The notes under the pieces are model-generated. The model did no database searches. It worked only from the letters and a program-made list of their open reading frames with translations, and was not told where the DNA came from. The position numbers were made by a program, and so were the translations under genes. From Ceraceosorus guamensis (Eukaryota; Basidiomycota; Exobasidiomycetes; Ceraceosorales; Ceraceosoraceae): a stretch of 64,000 bases of DNA. Below are positions 22,966 to 35,568 of the stretch, piece after piece; within the stretch, counting starts at the first letter, position 1; the number at the start of each line of letters is the position of its first letter. The DNA is taken from NCBI RefSeq assembly GCF_003144195.1, contig NW_020290009.1, positions 70,181 through 134,180 on the forward strand. The letters are read 5' to 3'.

Positions 22966-24891
22966 ACCGTAGTTACGCTCGGGCCGTGCTGGAGAGGCTT
23001 GGCAATGAGCAGCGTTGGACGAAATCTATGAGCCCGAATGAAAGGTTGAGGCGATGATGTGCGACCTTTTACGTGCGAAGGGTGTTGTGGAGGTCAAGCG
23101 TGCGCGCGTCCGACCAGGCCGAGCTCGGAGCACGCGACACGTCAAGGGCACGAGGGGTAAGCCAACCGGTTGAAGGAGAGATTGGGCCACAGTCACGAAG
23201 TGTCGTGAGGTGGAGACCAGTTGATTGTCAGAAGCGAGAAGCAGAAGAGGTTTGCTGGAACATACAAAAGATCCGTGATTGTGATTCGGCAAATGAGACG
23301 CGAGGGCAGATAACAAAAGCATCGGCAGCAGCAGCTACAAGCTAGCTTACAGCGTTTACCTTGCTGCTGGGAAGGTGCATGCCGCTCTCACTGCTGTGAC
23401 TGCATGCTGCAGCAGCCAAAGCGTGAAGAGTGGCCGCACAGCAGCAGCAGCCCGCGCTCGAGCATGATGCATCCGTGCGCTCCATCACATCGCCGCCAGC
23501 ATCTGGCTGCTGCTGCTGCTAAGCCGCCGCTTCCGTATAGCCGTTTCAAATTCAAAAGATTGATAGGTCTTGGCATCATCTCGCGGGCCTCACATGCAGG
23601 CTCTGAGCTGAGCTGAGCCAACCCTGAATTCACCATTGGCGCGGCATGACGACCGTCAGCCCAGCAGCGAAGGACCTCTTACAGAAGATCGGGATCGCTC
23701 GTTCATGTTCCCTTGACAGCTATAGGTACCTATAGGCATAGGCATAGAGCTGGATGCAGCAGTAGAATGGTGATTGGGTGCCGAGTCTTGAGCCTGTTCG
23801 CAATTTGAGATTCACGATTCACGTGATTGCTATACAAGTGGCTGAGCATCCATGCAGCATGAGACACGACACGATCCGAGTCGGAGTGGCTGCATATACA
23901 TGGCGCGAGCTGCCCGCTTCCCTCAGCAGCAAATCACGGAGCTGATGTCTCGAGACTCACGACTCACGACTCACGACTGAGGGATCAGCGAGGGTGCAAG
24001 CATCAAGCATCGACCATCTCACCAGCTGTGCAGCAACGCTACGTGTACGATGTATAATGTAGCTTGCATGGGCAGCAACATCCGTGTGTACATAGGGACG
24101 GGCGATGCTGATGAGGTGCGCGGTCATCGCGAAATGACGACTTTCGACGCGCGCGCGGAGATCGAATCGCTCAAATCGTATGTACCGGTACAGGTAGGTA
24201 CATATATGCTGTGTCGCTCAGCGCTCGTTGCACTCTGACTGCTGCTGGTGACTCGTGACGGGTGCGTGGTGGATGGGTGCTGTTCAGAGGAAGTCGCGCA
24301 CAAGTAATGACAATCGAGCATGACATTCACAATCACATATCCGCACACCAGAGACGCCATCAATCCCAACTCCAATCAACATCTCATTAGGCTCGTATCT
24401 TTGTCCCCTCACTCACACGCAAGACTTGACTCATCACTCCATCTCTCACTGATCCGTCTCGTCTCGTCTTGTCTCGCCTCGGCTCACGTGTATGCGCGCA
24501 GACCCTCGCTACTCTTGACTCTGGCTGCCTCCTTTCAGCAGCCGCACGCATCGGTGCCTTGCCGATAAGTTCTTCCTTGTCGCGCATCCAACCACAGCAT
24601 TTGCGGGGACAATCGGCACGCCTCTGGCCATTTGGTTTGCTTTGAAGGCATAGGCCTCGATATCGTACCTTCTTGGCTGTCTTTCACGCCCGGGCAGCTC
24701 CGCTCTTACCCGCTCCTGATCGATATAGCACAAGCGGTTCCAACCAACAGCTCCGACGCTCGCCGCTATCGTGTCGAGCAAGAACAGGACATTGCCGAGG
24801 ATTCTACATTTCCACAGCGTGACCACACTTCTGAACCGTTCATCACGACGCCTGTTGCCCTTGCGCATCATCCTGCTCCTGCTCGTGCAAG
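22966..24891. other. Divergent intergenic region, 1.9 kb
   Basis: It lies between the nuclease-carrier start and VPS24. No supported gene. It holds CAG/CTG triplet runs (about 23445-23525), short tandem TATAGG units (about 23722-23748), a CGTGATT/CGTGACT word cluster (23810-23985) and a pyrimidine-rich leader (about 24395-24500) before VPS24. Confidence 0.6.
23810..23985. repeat. Cluster of TCACGATTCACG / ACTCACGACTCACG words
   Basis: Contains GATTCACGATTCACGTGATT and, 140 bases on, three back-to-back copies of ACTCACG. Same dispersed word family as elsewhere in the window. Confidence 0.65.
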
Positions 24892-25750
24892 ATGCAAGCA
24901 GTGTCCAAGCTAATCTTTGGTCCGACGCAAGAAGAGCGAGTCAAGTCGGTCCAAGCCCAATTGCGTTCCGAACAAAGAGCGTTGGATCGAGAAGTGCGAC
25001 AAATAGATGCAGCTTCGTCCAAAGCCAAGATGGAGGTGAAAAAGTTGGCAAAAAAGGGAGATACGAAGAATGCTAGGATATTGGCCAGAGAGATTGTTAG
25101 GAGTCGGAAACAGAAGGATAGATTGATCACGAGTAAAGCTCAATTGAATAGCATCAATATGCAATTGGGACATCAGTTGGGTGAGTCGCGCCCTTAGCTT
25201 GCATGCCTTCGAGCGCATTGTGGATGGCAGTGCCGCACTCGGACCCGATGCTCATTCGTCTCATCTTGACCCACACAGCCATGTACAAAGTGACGGGCAG
25301 CATGCAAAAGAGCACAGAGATCATGAAGATGTCCAATCAGCTGGTCAAACTTCCCGAAGTGTCCAAAGTGATGAGGGAGATGAGCGCAGAAATGACAAAG
25401 GTGAGCCATCATTTCCGCTTTTCAGCCAATTCATCCAGTGTTTGCGCTTGCTGCCTGTCTCACATCTCCCCCTCGCATCCGCACAGGCTGGAATCATGGA
25501 AGAGATTTTGGAGGATACGCTCGACTCTTCCGTGCTAGGCGAGGAAGATGACCTGGAAGAGGAAGCTACGGGCGAAGTGGACAAGGTGCTGTTCGAGTTG
25601 ACGGATGGCAAATTGGGTCAGGCTGCTGGCACGGAGCATCTGCCAGATCTCGTCGCGCCAAAAGCTGCAGAGGTGCACGAGGATGAGGAAAAGGAACAGG
25701 AAAATTTGGAAAGGATGCAAGCTGCTCTGGATGGCCTTTTGAGAGGATGA
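24892..25750 (+). CDS. VPS24: ESCRT-III subunit Vps24 / CHMP3
   Basis: Exons 24892-25180, 25279-25400 and 25487-25750, giving 224 aa, close to human CHMP3 (222). Vps24 co-polymerises with Snf7 and Vps2 on endosomes to bud and cut intralumenal vesicles. The N-terminal helical hairpin is basic ([33 protein letters not shown]), followed by the family hallmark [15 protein letters not shown]. The C-terminus is acidic and ends in a MIM1-like helix ([13 protein letters not shown]) that binds Vps4. Intron positions follow domain joints. The start ATG is the first in frame and gives [12 protein letters not shown]. Convergent with the RNase II gene 336 bp away. Confidence 0.95.
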
Positions 25751-26086
25751 GAGGTGATAGCTGCTACCTGAGCCGCAGCGCCACTAGCCACGTAGTCAAG
25801 ACTACATTGCGCACTCGATCCCGTCACGTCTTCGACTGTCTTCACGACCGCTCACGCTCGGGCGCTGGACCCGAGCGAGCGAGCAGCTGGACCTGTCTAG
25901 AGTCCCGCAAGCACCAAGGCACCCAACAAACACCACCACACGACCGACCATCACAGTCACAGACCTCAGACATGTACAATTAGGACCAGGGAGGCATATC
26001 AGCGATGAATGCATTGTTGGCATCGAGTACAGCTACATGAGCAATGCGAGGAGCCGACGAGAGGAAGTGGGCAGTAGCGATCGAGG
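25751..26086. other. Convergent 3' region between VPS24 and RNase II
   Basis: Short shared terminator region of 336 bases; no coding or repeat signal seen. Confidence 0.6.
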
Positions 26087-29000
26087 TCAGACTTGCGCAG
26101 GTTTGACGATGAGCGTAATGATGGCGCCAGTGTAGAAGATTTCGTGCACCTGCACGTCCAGCACGGTGCCGATAGGTAAAGGCGGCGTGGCCCTATCCCA
26201 AAGCATCTCGGCAGGCAATCCGAGATCGGTCAATTGCACCCTGACTCGAGCGTCATGTCTGACCCTGTTGAATCTCAGATCGGCCAAAGAGACCACTGCC
26301 GGCTGAGGTTTCAATAGCGCAGCTTCTACCTCTGACAACTCCTCCCCTCTGCCCCTCTTTTGCAGAACGCGGTGCAGCTTCATGCATGCCCAAAATTGAT
26401 CGATGGTCCTTTCGTTCGCCGACATTCTTTGTTCCATGAATTTGAACCTGGGCAATTCCCCTTGCAGCTCTTGCACGCTCCACCTCGGTTTGGCACCTCG
26501 AAGCGCAGATTTGATCTGCCAGTGCGTGATCAGATCGACATACCTACGAAGTGGAGAGGTACCTCTAGAGTAGCCTCCTTTCGTGAGTGCATCTCTCACT
26601 CCCTTGGTACCGTCGGCCGTGATACCAAGGGCAAAATGAGGCACCGGAACGGTGGATGCGTATCCCGTGCTGACCCTAATATCGCTAGTCAAAAAATCCA
26701 CTTGATTGATCCTTCCCATTTCATCCCTCCTGCGCAAGATGCGCGACACATCGGCTGCGGAGGGAGAGCTTTGTCCTCGATAGATGACTGGCACATTCAG
26801 ATCAGAGGCTACAGTACCTGCTACCCTGCCGGCCAGTATCATCGCTTCGGCCACCATCTCTTGAGCTATGCCAGTAAAATGGTTCGACTCTCGCGAAGCT
26901 GCAGAATGCATCTTGAGATCAATCGACGGGAAGCCCTCGTAGATGTTGAGCGTTGAAGCAGCGTCTGTCGAGGGATGCAGCGGCAACGGCATGGGCTCCA
27001 CCTTGACGTCGACGTTCGTTCTCGAAGCGAAAAAGGCGCCATCCTCGACTCGGCGGCGCATCAACGACTGGGTCACTTTGTGCAGCTGTCGCACGGTCTC
27101 TGCGTGCCCTGAGATGCTTGGAGGAGAAGCGCCTTCTCTTCCTCCTAGTATCCTACCAATCTCTTCGTACGTAGTCACCTTGACGTTCTTGACCAAAGAT
27201 GGTCTCACCTTGTAGTCGTGCACTCTGCCCCTTTCGTCGACCTTGGCGCTGTAACTCAACGCTCTGAGACCTTCATCCTGCCTCCTCTTGGCCTCTGTCT
27301 CTTCCAAGCCTGCTGAGCCAAGATGGCTGGCTACGGTGAAAGAGTGAGGCAGCATTGAGATCTGCTGACCGGATAGATACGTGCTTTCATGTCTTCGCTT
27401 GGCTTCAATAGCGACTGGATCGCTCGATTCTAGAAAAGCCGTTGGGTCGGCCACATGTACATGCATCCAGTAGGTTCCCGGTGATTCGGGTACTTTCTCG
27501 ATCGAAACACCGTCATCTAGCTCGAAAGCCATCGCATCGTCGATGACGAACACTTCCAGCTGGCCAAAGTCGTGTCTCTGAGTCTCCGCTTCTGCAGCCG
27601 TGAGCTGCACCTTAGTCGAAGCTGCGGTGGACTTGTCTGCAGCAAACAGCGTCTTGTAGTAAGGATCGAGATCCAACGTAGTCTGCCAAGGTGCCAGAGC
27701 TCCGAGTCGAAGTAAGAGATGGTGCGTGACGGCGTGTTGCAAGTCAGTCGCGCTATCGATGACATCGCTGCCTCTTCCTTCGAGGAAAGGCGGCACTTCA
27801 GATGGTTCACCCTGAATCGTGGGTCTGACTGCAAAGTCCAGACCACATCCCTTCACAATCTGCGACGCAAGTGCGCCGTAGTCGTTGCCTTGGAGAGCAC
27901 TCGTGCGCCGTGTGCCAAGCATGGTCTTAAGGAACGTGATTATCGTCGCGTCATCCTTATTCCATTCCACTCCCGGCCCATCGCAATTTTGCAGTGTGAC
28001 GGCGCGGGGTGCGCCCTCTTCAAAGGACACATCCTGTTTGCTCCTCCAGTCCAAAACCTTTTTGGCTTTGGAGCAAAAGGTTTCGATAATGCTCCGACCA
28101 GCTGAGCCAGACGGAGAGCGTGCCCAATTCTTGACGAGCTCCATCGAGGTGCGCTCTTCAGGTAACCGACCGGCATACAGCAGGGTCTGCAGATACGCAA
28201 AGGTATCGGGCAAGAAAGCGTGTGTATGCTGGAAGAGAAGCTGATGAACTGCTAAGACGGTGATGGCTCTCAAGCCCGGATCTTCAACCTCCAACTCCTG
28301 CTTCTTTTCCAGAACGTATGGATTTTTCCCAGCCTCAGCCTGCGCCTTAAGCGCTCTTCTCATCCGCACCCTGGTAAGCGGCTTGGTGATGACTCGATTG
28401 ATCTTGGGAACATTCGACGAGGCGATCGCATAGAGTGCCTCATCTATGTCCGAAGCGACTTCTTCAGCTGAGAATGTCCCGCCTTCCTCGCGCAGGGCAT
28501 CAGGATCCGAAAGGCAACGTCGGGCGACGACTGGAGCGAGCCTCTTCTTCTCCTCGTCCAAAACATGGGCAAAGACTCTCAGATCTCTAGTGATACGATT
28601 TCTGGCACTGAATCGGTCTTCGTCGAACGGCTCCTCAAACGGATTGATGGGATGCTTGGCCCGGTCTTCTGTCGATCTTGCTGCTGCTTCTGAGCCTTGC
28701 AGCTCTGTTTCGAACGAAACAGCATTGCCTTGCTCTTTGAGGATGCGGAGATGTTCGTCAAATGTCTGTGCCGCCGGAGCATCTACAGAGTCGTTCGCAA
28801 AGTACTTCGCCTCGGTGGGTGTCGCTCTGGCTGCCAAATCACGGTTGAAGAAGTCTGCGATTCTGAACATGAGTTCTGACGAGGATGCCAGGTAGACTGA
28901 ACCTTTTGACGTCAACAACGCCTTGTTGTTTCTCGCGATAAGAGTGTCCCCTCGAGACCTTTCGCCAGTGCTACTATAGTCCTCGTCACCCGTCACCTCT

Positions 29001-29920
29001 GGCATCGGCAAGATGGCACACAGCTCCGGCGACCCACTTTCGCCCTTTATCCACTCCACCACATCTCCCGGTCTAGCATCCACACTGGCAGCGCCCACGC
29101 TCGGCGCCTCGAACAGCATGGCCCTGATGCGCTTCTTGAGTCTTTCGATGCTCGATTTGGCCTCGCTATCTCGCAACGACCTGGCGTGCACCTGAGCCTT
29201 ACTTTCTTCGGGAAGCGGCGTCTTGCCTGCGCTTCGAACGCCAAATTGGAATCCAGGCTGTGGGCGTCCAAAAAGAGTGCCAGGCGCTTTCGAGTCAGAG
29301 CTGGCACGTCCGTCATTTCCAAAGAGGTCATGCGTATCTTTTGAGCTGCCTCCGACATTTGTCGCGTCTTTCGCATCATCTGCTGGAGAGGCATGGCCCG
29401 CATCGTCTCCGTCTGGAGGGGCCATTCGCTTGTCTGCAAGCCTTGCGACGCCGTAGAACAGCGCATCCTTATTCCTCTCTGCCTGCTCCATTTCTGATCT
29501 TCTCCTAGCCAGCCGCGCATCCCGTGCACGGTCGATCTCCGCCCAGTGAGCCTTTTCCTCGAGTATTGCGGCATTCTTTTGCCTTGACCTTTCCCTGTAC
29601 ATCATCGCCTTTTCGGACACCGCTGGTCTGGGCGGTACGAGGTCCTGAAATTTGTTCCTAGCCTGCGTCTTTTTGATGTAGCCAGACTCCTTGGCGGACA
29701 TGTCGCTTGGATCGTATGCTAGCTGTCTGAAACGCCCATTGATTCGCAGGGAAGACGAAGTGTGCATGCATGAGGTGCTCGAGCAGCCAATAGCTGTGGA
29801 CGTCCTGCGAGTTGTCGCGTCAACCTGAGACCGTGCAATGGAAGACGACGCAAGGGTGCCCGACCGTGACGGCCCCGCCATGGTGCTTGGGGGCCGCCTC
29901 AGCTTCATTGCGTGCATCAT
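26087..29920 (-). CDS. DSS1: Mitochondrial 3'-5' exoribonuclease, RNase II/RNB family (Dss1/CYT-4 type)
   Basis: Single exon, 1277 aa. Dss1 is the ribonuclease of the mitochondrial degradosome with the Suv3 helicase. The first about 65 residues are rich in Arg, Ser and Thr with few acids, as in a mitochondrial presequence. A long family-specific N-terminal region follows. The RNB domain starts near residue 790: FVIDDAMAFELDDGVS gives the Asp cluster that binds metal, then HVHVADPTAFL. Further RNB signatures are SMLPHSFTVASHLG and RGTSPLRRYVDLITHWQI near residue 1125, and the C-terminus is an S1-like fold. Two adjacent ATGs open the frame (MMHAM). It is divergent from SAC3 with 616 bp between starts. 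Other RNB proteins (Dis3, Ssd1) lack this presequence and layout. Confidence 0.9.
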   Translation of the reverse strand: MMHAMKLRRPPSTMAGPSRSGTLASSSIARSQVDATTRRTSTAIGCSSTSCMHTSSSLRINGRFRQLAYDPSDMSAKESGYIKKTQARNKFQDLVPPRPAVSEKAMMYRERSRQKNAAILEEKAHWAEIDRARDARLARRRSEMEQAERNKDALFYGVARLADKRMAPPDGDDAGHASPADDAKDATNVGGSSKDTHDLFGNDGRASSDSKAPGTLFGRPQPGFQFGVRSAGKTPLPEESKAQVHARSLRDSEAKSSIERLKKRIRAMLFEAPSVGAASVDARPGDVVEWIKGESGSPELCAILPMPEVTGDEDYSSTGERSRGDTLIARNNKALLTSKGSVYLASSSELMFRIADFFNRDLAARATPTEAKYFANDSVDAPAAQTFDEHLRILKEQGNAVSFETELQGSEAAARSTEDRAKHPINPFEEPFDEDRFSARNRITRDLRVFAHVLDEEKKRLAPVVARRCLSDPDALREEGGTFSAEEVASDIDEALYAIASSNVPKINRVITKPLTRVRMRRALKAQAEAGKNPYVLEKKQELEVEDPGLRAITVLAVHQLLFQHTHAFLPDTFAYLQTLLYAGRLPEERTSMELVKNWARSPSGSAGRSIIETFCSKAKKVLDWRSKQDVSFEEGAPRAVTLQNCDGPGVEWNKDDATIITFLKTMLGTRRTSALQGNDYGALASQIVKGCGLDFAVRPTIQGEPSEVPPFLEGRGSDVIDSATDLQHAVTHHLLLRLGALAPWQTTLDLDPYYKTLFAADKSTAASTKVQLTAAEAETQRHDFGQLEVFVIDDAMAFELDDGVSIEKVPESPGTYWMHVHVADPTAFLESSDPVAIEAKRRHESTYLSGQQISMLPHSFTVASHLGSAGLEETEAKRRQDEGLRALSYSAKVDERGRVHDYKVRPSLVKNVKVTTYEEIGRILGGREGASPPSISGHAETVRQLHKVTQSLMRRRVEDGAFFASRTNVDVKVEPMPLPLHPSTDAASTLNIYEGFPSIDLKMHSAASRESNHFTGIAQEMVAEAMILAGRVAGTVASDLNVPVIYRGQSSPSAADVSRILRRRDEMGRINQVDFLTSDIRVSTGYASTVPVPHFALGITADGTKGVRDALTKGGYSRGTSPLRRYVDLITHWQIKSALRGAKPRWSVQELQGELPRFKFMEQRMSANERTIDQFWACMKLHRVLQKRGRGEELSEVEAALLKPQPAVVSLADLRFNRVRHDARVRVQLTDLGLPAEMLWDRATPPLPIGTVLDVQVHEIFYTGAIITLIVKPAQV

Positions 29921-30536
29921 TGCGCCTGTTCAGGGGGTGTCCAGCCGCCGAGTGCGAAGAGGATGGAGGTGACATAACTAGTCAGCGCTCAGCTCCAAGG
30001 TACTTGGTCAGCGTGCTGCCGAATTGCCCTTCTTCTCGATTACGAACCAAAAAAAAGCAGCGTAGATGTGAAGCACGTGATGGCCACGCTTTCAGCTGGC
30101 TGCATGATGGTCACGTGCGCGCCGTCAGCCCGTCTGCGCGCGCCCGCGAAGGTGACCGTGAAGCCGGCACGCGATGAGCTTCGCGACGTACAGTCGCGAG
30201 TCAGCTTGTTACCTTGACTCATGACTGTACGGTCGATGACTCTTCTATGTCCCTCTGCCTCCCTGGACACTCGGAGCCGTGATCGACGACGCTTGCGTTC
30301 AGCATCTCAAAGACGTCCGTCCTTGCATGCGCAAATTTTCAGAGATTCTGGCTACTACCACAAGTACAGAACGCGATCATCATTGGCCTTTGAGTGCGTG
30401 CTGGAAGGCCGTCCACCAATCGAGACACTGCCCTACCTCGTTCCATGGCGAGAGTTGTTCCATCGAGGAGAAACTCGCTTCGAAGTGCACGAAGCCTCGC
30501 TCATCAGCCTTCTTGTCTCTCGAGGAGGCGGCGACC
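29921..30536. other. Bidirectional promoter region, RNase II / SAC3
   Basis: This is 616 bases between divergent start codons. No gene seen. Includes a palindrome-rich stretch with CACGTGATGG and GTCACGTGCG near 30073-30120. Confidence 0.6.
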
Positions 30537-33500
30537 ATGAATAGAAACTCATCCCACGATGCGCCGGCCAAGCTGCTGTCGCGTCGCAAGGGTGCCGCGC
30601 CTGTAAGCACCACGCCCAAATCCACATTCTCGAACCAATCGGCGGTGTTTAGCCAGGCCGGCGAAGGGGCATCGTCTCCTTCGGCAGCTGCCTCAACACT
30701 CACAAATGGTGCAGGGGTTGCAAATGCGCCTAGTGCGTTTGGGAACACGTCATGGAAGCCAGCTGCATCCACCACGTCCGCAAGTCGTCCCATCGGTGCG
30801 GCGTTCGCAGCAGCCGAAGCATCCGCAAGCTCGTCAGCCATGCCTTCATATCTTTTCGCTCCCGGCGCCGGTGATCCGGACCCGCCTTCTTCTTCTTCTC
30901 CTGCGCCTTCTATCGGTCAACAAGGGAGTGGACTGGGTCGCTTCATGCGCTCGAGGGAATCTCCTGGCCCTTCGACCATATCGGGCCAGAGGAATGCGCT
31001 GGGAGGAATGGTCGAGACGGACGCTGAGCGCAAGAAGCGATTCGACAAGGATACTGTTGGAAGCGCGATTCGATTCCAGGAGGTGAGCATCGCGTGCCTG
31101 CACAGCCCTCCTTTCCTTCACCACGACTGACAAGCCCGCTCTTTGCCCGTCGTAGCTCAAGGAGCAGCGCGAAGCGATGCGGGAACGTTACATTCGTCAA
31201 GGCGTCTTGCCAGATGATACGAAAGCCCAGGATCTGGCTGCGACTCAAACTTTGCGTGGCACATGCATGGAGATGTGCTCAGAGTTTGAGCGTGTAGAGA
31301 GGGAAGTTCAAAAGGAAGCTGACCCACCCGAGCTTGTGAGTCTCTGTTATGCCTCCCGTACCGCCGCATTAGGTGAAACACACGTTGACAATTTCTCGCG
31401 CACACTCTGACCAGTATCCGGGTACGGAAAAGATAGATCCGAGGCTTGCAGTCAAGATCTATCGCAGACCGGCAGCTGGCCGCGAACTTCCTCTGCCCGA
31501 CGATGTTCGTCCTCCGGCCGTGCTTCGGGTGCGTGTGAATGTTGCTTCTCATTTTTCACATTCTTGGCACGATGTGCTCACTACGTTTCCCGCATACAAT
31601 TGCAGCGCACGCTCGACTATTTGTTTCACACCTTGCTTCCCACAGATCCGTCTTCGACCGAATTTGCCCAAGTCCAAGGTTTCATCTGGAACCGGACACG
31701 AGCTGTGCGACAAGACTTCATAGTTCAGGGTCAAGGCGGACCAATGACCATCGAATGCCACGAGCGAATCGCACGCTACCACATTCTGTGTCTACATTGG
31801 AAGGGCGGTCGAGGCGCGGAAGAATGGAGCGAACAGCAGGAGATGGAACAACTTCGAAAAAGTGAGTGCCATGGGTCGACCAATATGGGAAGTCTGCCGC
31901 GACAGGATCGCTGATTTTGCTTCATTTTGCGCGTTATCACAGCCATCCGAAGTCTGTCCGAATTCTATGCCGATCTTCGAGCGCTGACGGGCAAGAGCGC
32001 ACCCAACGAAGCGGAATTCCGGGCATACGAGCTGTTGCTGCATCACAGAGATCCGGACACTTTGCGAGAGATCGAAAGACTGCCCCCCATCATCTTCGAC
32101 TCGCCTACTCTGCAAACGGCATTGCGGCTGCGAGGCCTTGCTCAGGGCGCGGGTCCCGACAAACCGAGGGACGGCAGTGAAGGCTCGCTCAATCTGTGGA
32201 CTCGTTTCTTTGCGGAGACAAAGAAAGCACGAGTCCCCTACCTGCTGGCTTGCTTGGCCGAGACAATCATCCCGACGGTCCGAGCGGGCGCTCTGCGAGC
32301 GATGTCCTCGGCATACATGGCACAACATCCACCGTTGCCCGTGCAAGACCTGACCAACGACCTCTCATTCGACAGTCAGGAAGAGGCTTTAGAATTTGCC
32401 AGGAATCGGGGCATTGGCGAGCAATGGACGACGGAAGAATCAGGCAAAAAGACGCTAGCTGTGCGGATCGACAACAAGACGGAACGAGCATTAGGTGAGC
32501 GGGATGTCAAAGTAGCCCATAAAGTGTGGACTAACTGCTATCTTATGACGGCTGATGGCTCTCTGATGACTTATCGCACAGTGTCGGATGTACAGCTTGA
32601 GCGTAGTAAAGCAGTCCCCTTCTCTCAAATCGTAGTGGAGAGCAAACGCCAGCGATGGAGCTGCCGCGACATTATCGACGGAGTCGCGTCAGGTGCGACT
32701 CCACTTCTCAACCACGATGGCGGACAGCCACTGCCTGCGCCTTTCCATCCTGCTCGTCAACCATCCGCAGCACCAACGGTACCTTCGAGGCAGTCAGCGA
32801 CGCCGGTGACGGATCACTGGAACGCGCCTACCTCACGCAAGGCTGCACTACCACCACCAGTGATCTCAAGACCAGTGCAGCCCTATTCTGCGCCTGTAGC
32901 GGCTACTTCTGCGTTCGACAATTCATCATCAGGAAGCATCTGGGGTGCGTCTCAACTGCAGTCTCGTTTGGGAGGGGTTCAAACAGATCTGGTGTCTCTA
33001 GCATCGGAAAGTCAATTCGGATCGACACCTACCCCTTTTAGAGCTTCCACATCAGCTGCTGCAAGATCGTCAGCACATCCTTACACCAAACCGTCTTCCT
33101 CTTCCTCTTCTTTCTCGTTTCCGTCTAATACTTCTTCCATCACTGCCCCCTTCTCCACAGCCCCAGGAAACGCAACTTCAACGATGATGGGGCAGTCTAC
33201 CAAAACAGCTAGTAGTGCGTCGATACCGTCTGCCTTCCCAGCACCTGCTGCTGCTGTAACCGCCGGTGCCGCATCTCTGCGCGCTACAGAGTTGCCAAGC
33301 GGGCTTGCTACTGCGGCTGTTGTGCCACAAGCATCAAACGCGCAGGTCGTGAGCGGGAAGAGGCGAAAGGCATCCGATTCTTTCGTCTCCTCCCCTTCTC
33401 CAAGCTCTCCTTCGCACGGCAAGCAGCGAGAGGCATCCAACATGCAAAGTGCAAGAGCTGACGTTGCTCCTCTGCCCGTCGTACGCTCGCTCAGGGAAGA

Positions 33501-35568
33501 AAAAGGGGAAGCATGCGCCGCGCTAGATGCGAGATCACCCTCTGGTCGGCGAGAGTGCATTCAATTTGCAGCCGAAACGCTGTTTGACCGTGCGTTGGGT
33601 GAGGTGCTGAGCTCGGACCTCGACCTCGACGAGCTAGCTCAGCAAGGTGCTGCGGACGCGTTCAGAGACTGGAACATTGCACAGAATGCTTGGGATCTCT
33701 GGCTCGGTCGCCACGACTCTGTGGTGGAAATGGCAAAACAAGCAGAACGACTGGAAGCGGTGCGCGCAAAGCTACGGAGCAGCCGTTTGGGACACGATGG
33801 GGCAGATGCTGATGCTGAGATGACCGATAAGGCGAGGTCGAGCAGTAGACATCTTCTGGGGGATCGCCATGCAGCTAGGCAGCGGGAACAGGACTTGCAA
33901 ACGTTGTCACCGGTAACGATCAGGGCTGGCAAAAAGGACGACGACACGATCAGTGATGGCTTGGTCGTAGCCCAGGCGGACAGAGAAGACCTTTGGGAGC
34001 CCGGCACCTTCTTTGACATCGTCGCCACATATGTGGAAGCCATCACGACTCCGGCACTTAGGCGGTGGCGGAGCGTACTAGTCACGCAAACGTCCGACTC
34101 GGCGTCGGAGTGGTTGGTCCGGAAGCTCATGTTGCCAGGCAATTTGGATGAGTCGATCTCTCAGACGACCCTTTCCGACAGCTCCGGAACGCAGGTAGAA
34201 CTTGCGCACACAACTTTGCCCCGAAAATCTGCCGTCATCGCCTCGCGCGACGTGGCGCTAGTTATCTTCGCGAGCTCATCTGCAGAGACGCAGAGTGACG
34301 AAGCTGCACTCGAGGTCGTTGAAGGGGCACTTGTCAATGCGCGAGGACGCTTCGCGCCTCACATGCTCATGCTCAGGTGGGGCAGTGCTGCGCCTTCTGT
34401 AGCTGAACTGCGGCCGGCTCAGATTAGAAAGCGCGAGGACGCCTTTGGGACGCGAATCTGGTCTAATGTACAGGAAGTTCGTCTGGAAGGCTCGCTCGAG
34501 CAATTGGAAAGTGCTTTCGGGAATGGTCTTGACGAGCTGTTGAGGTTCATCCCATGGCGCAAACAGTCGGCTAGCCAATCCGATGCCCGAGAAGTGCTCA
34601 GCGCTCTCTGGACCCCTCTGGCGGCTGCGGCTCAAGCGACAGACTCCTGCCTCAGGCACTTGCTCGAGGACAAATTGGTCACCGCAGCGACCCCTCGCGT
34701 GTCCGCCGAGACAGCGGCCAGGGTCTTTGATCTGCTATGGCATACCATCAACGCCGTCTCTCGCATCGCATCGAGGCTCTGGGAGGACGATGAGAATGGC
34801 ACGGAGAACGACTTGCTGGTCCTACCGAGCGACGTTGCCAAACTCTTACCTGAGGACACCCTTCCCCTTCAACTGCTCCTAGAGGCAGCTCGAGAGAGTT
34901 ACGCAGAGCTTGGCATCATGGAAGACGTGACTTTACGTGAGTGTGTGACAATGTTCCAAGTTCCACATGCGTGCTGACCACCTTTCCTCACGCTATGTCT
35001 CAGCGTTCTCTGTCGTGCGCTTTGTCGAACAAGTGTTCCAAGGCATAATGGAGAGAATGATTTTGAAGTGCGATGACGGAATGTTACGCCCGAAGAATGA
35101 GCTTCTTTCAGCCATCGCCCGGGCTGAAGAAGTTGCAGCGAAGAGCATTAACGCGATAGCCGCAGAAGATCGCGCGTGGATCGATCTCGCGCGGGTCAGG
35201 CAAATGTCGACGAGCGAAGCATCCTCCCTGCAACCCGTCGCCGACAGGCCGATGAAACAGGCAAGTGCGGCGCTGCCATCTGCAATGATCACGTCGAGCA
35301 AGCGCTCCCCGTCCGAGTCGAGGTGAGCAAGCACGAAAGATTCGATAGTGTCCAGACTGCCATGTTTCTGACGTTCAAGTTTCTTGCCCGTCCATTGCGC
35401 AGCTCGAGGTCAAGCGTTGCTAAGCGAGCCAAGATTGTCCGACCGTCTCGTGCGAGCCCGACCTCGTCCGAGGCTGCTCCTCGTCATGCCGTCGCCACTT
35501 TGCGAGAGCTAATGTCGAATGCGGAGACATTTCTGGAGACCAAGCCGGTCGATGAGTCCTTTGCTTAG
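30537..35568 (+). CDS. SAC3: Nuclear mRNA export factor Sac3 (SAC3/GANP, TREX-2)
   Basis: Eight exons: 30537-31082, 31156-31335, 31415-31528, 31606-31861, 31943-32494, 32582-34936, 35004-35322 and 35403-35568, giving 1495 aa. Sac3 is the TREX-2 scaffold that ties SAGA-transcribed genes and mRNPs to the nuclear pore. Residues 1-182 are Ser/Ala-rich with FG-like patches, as in the Mex67-binding region. The SAC3/GANP domain has GTCMEMCSEFERVERE (near 217), DYLFHTLL, QDFIVQGQGGP, SLSEFYADLR and FRAYELLLHH. A long Ser/Pro-rich middle precedes a CID-like helix. The fifth intron (87 nt) has no stop and is a multiple of three, so retention would add 29 residues. It converges on NUP84, another pore gene. 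Confidence 0.93.
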
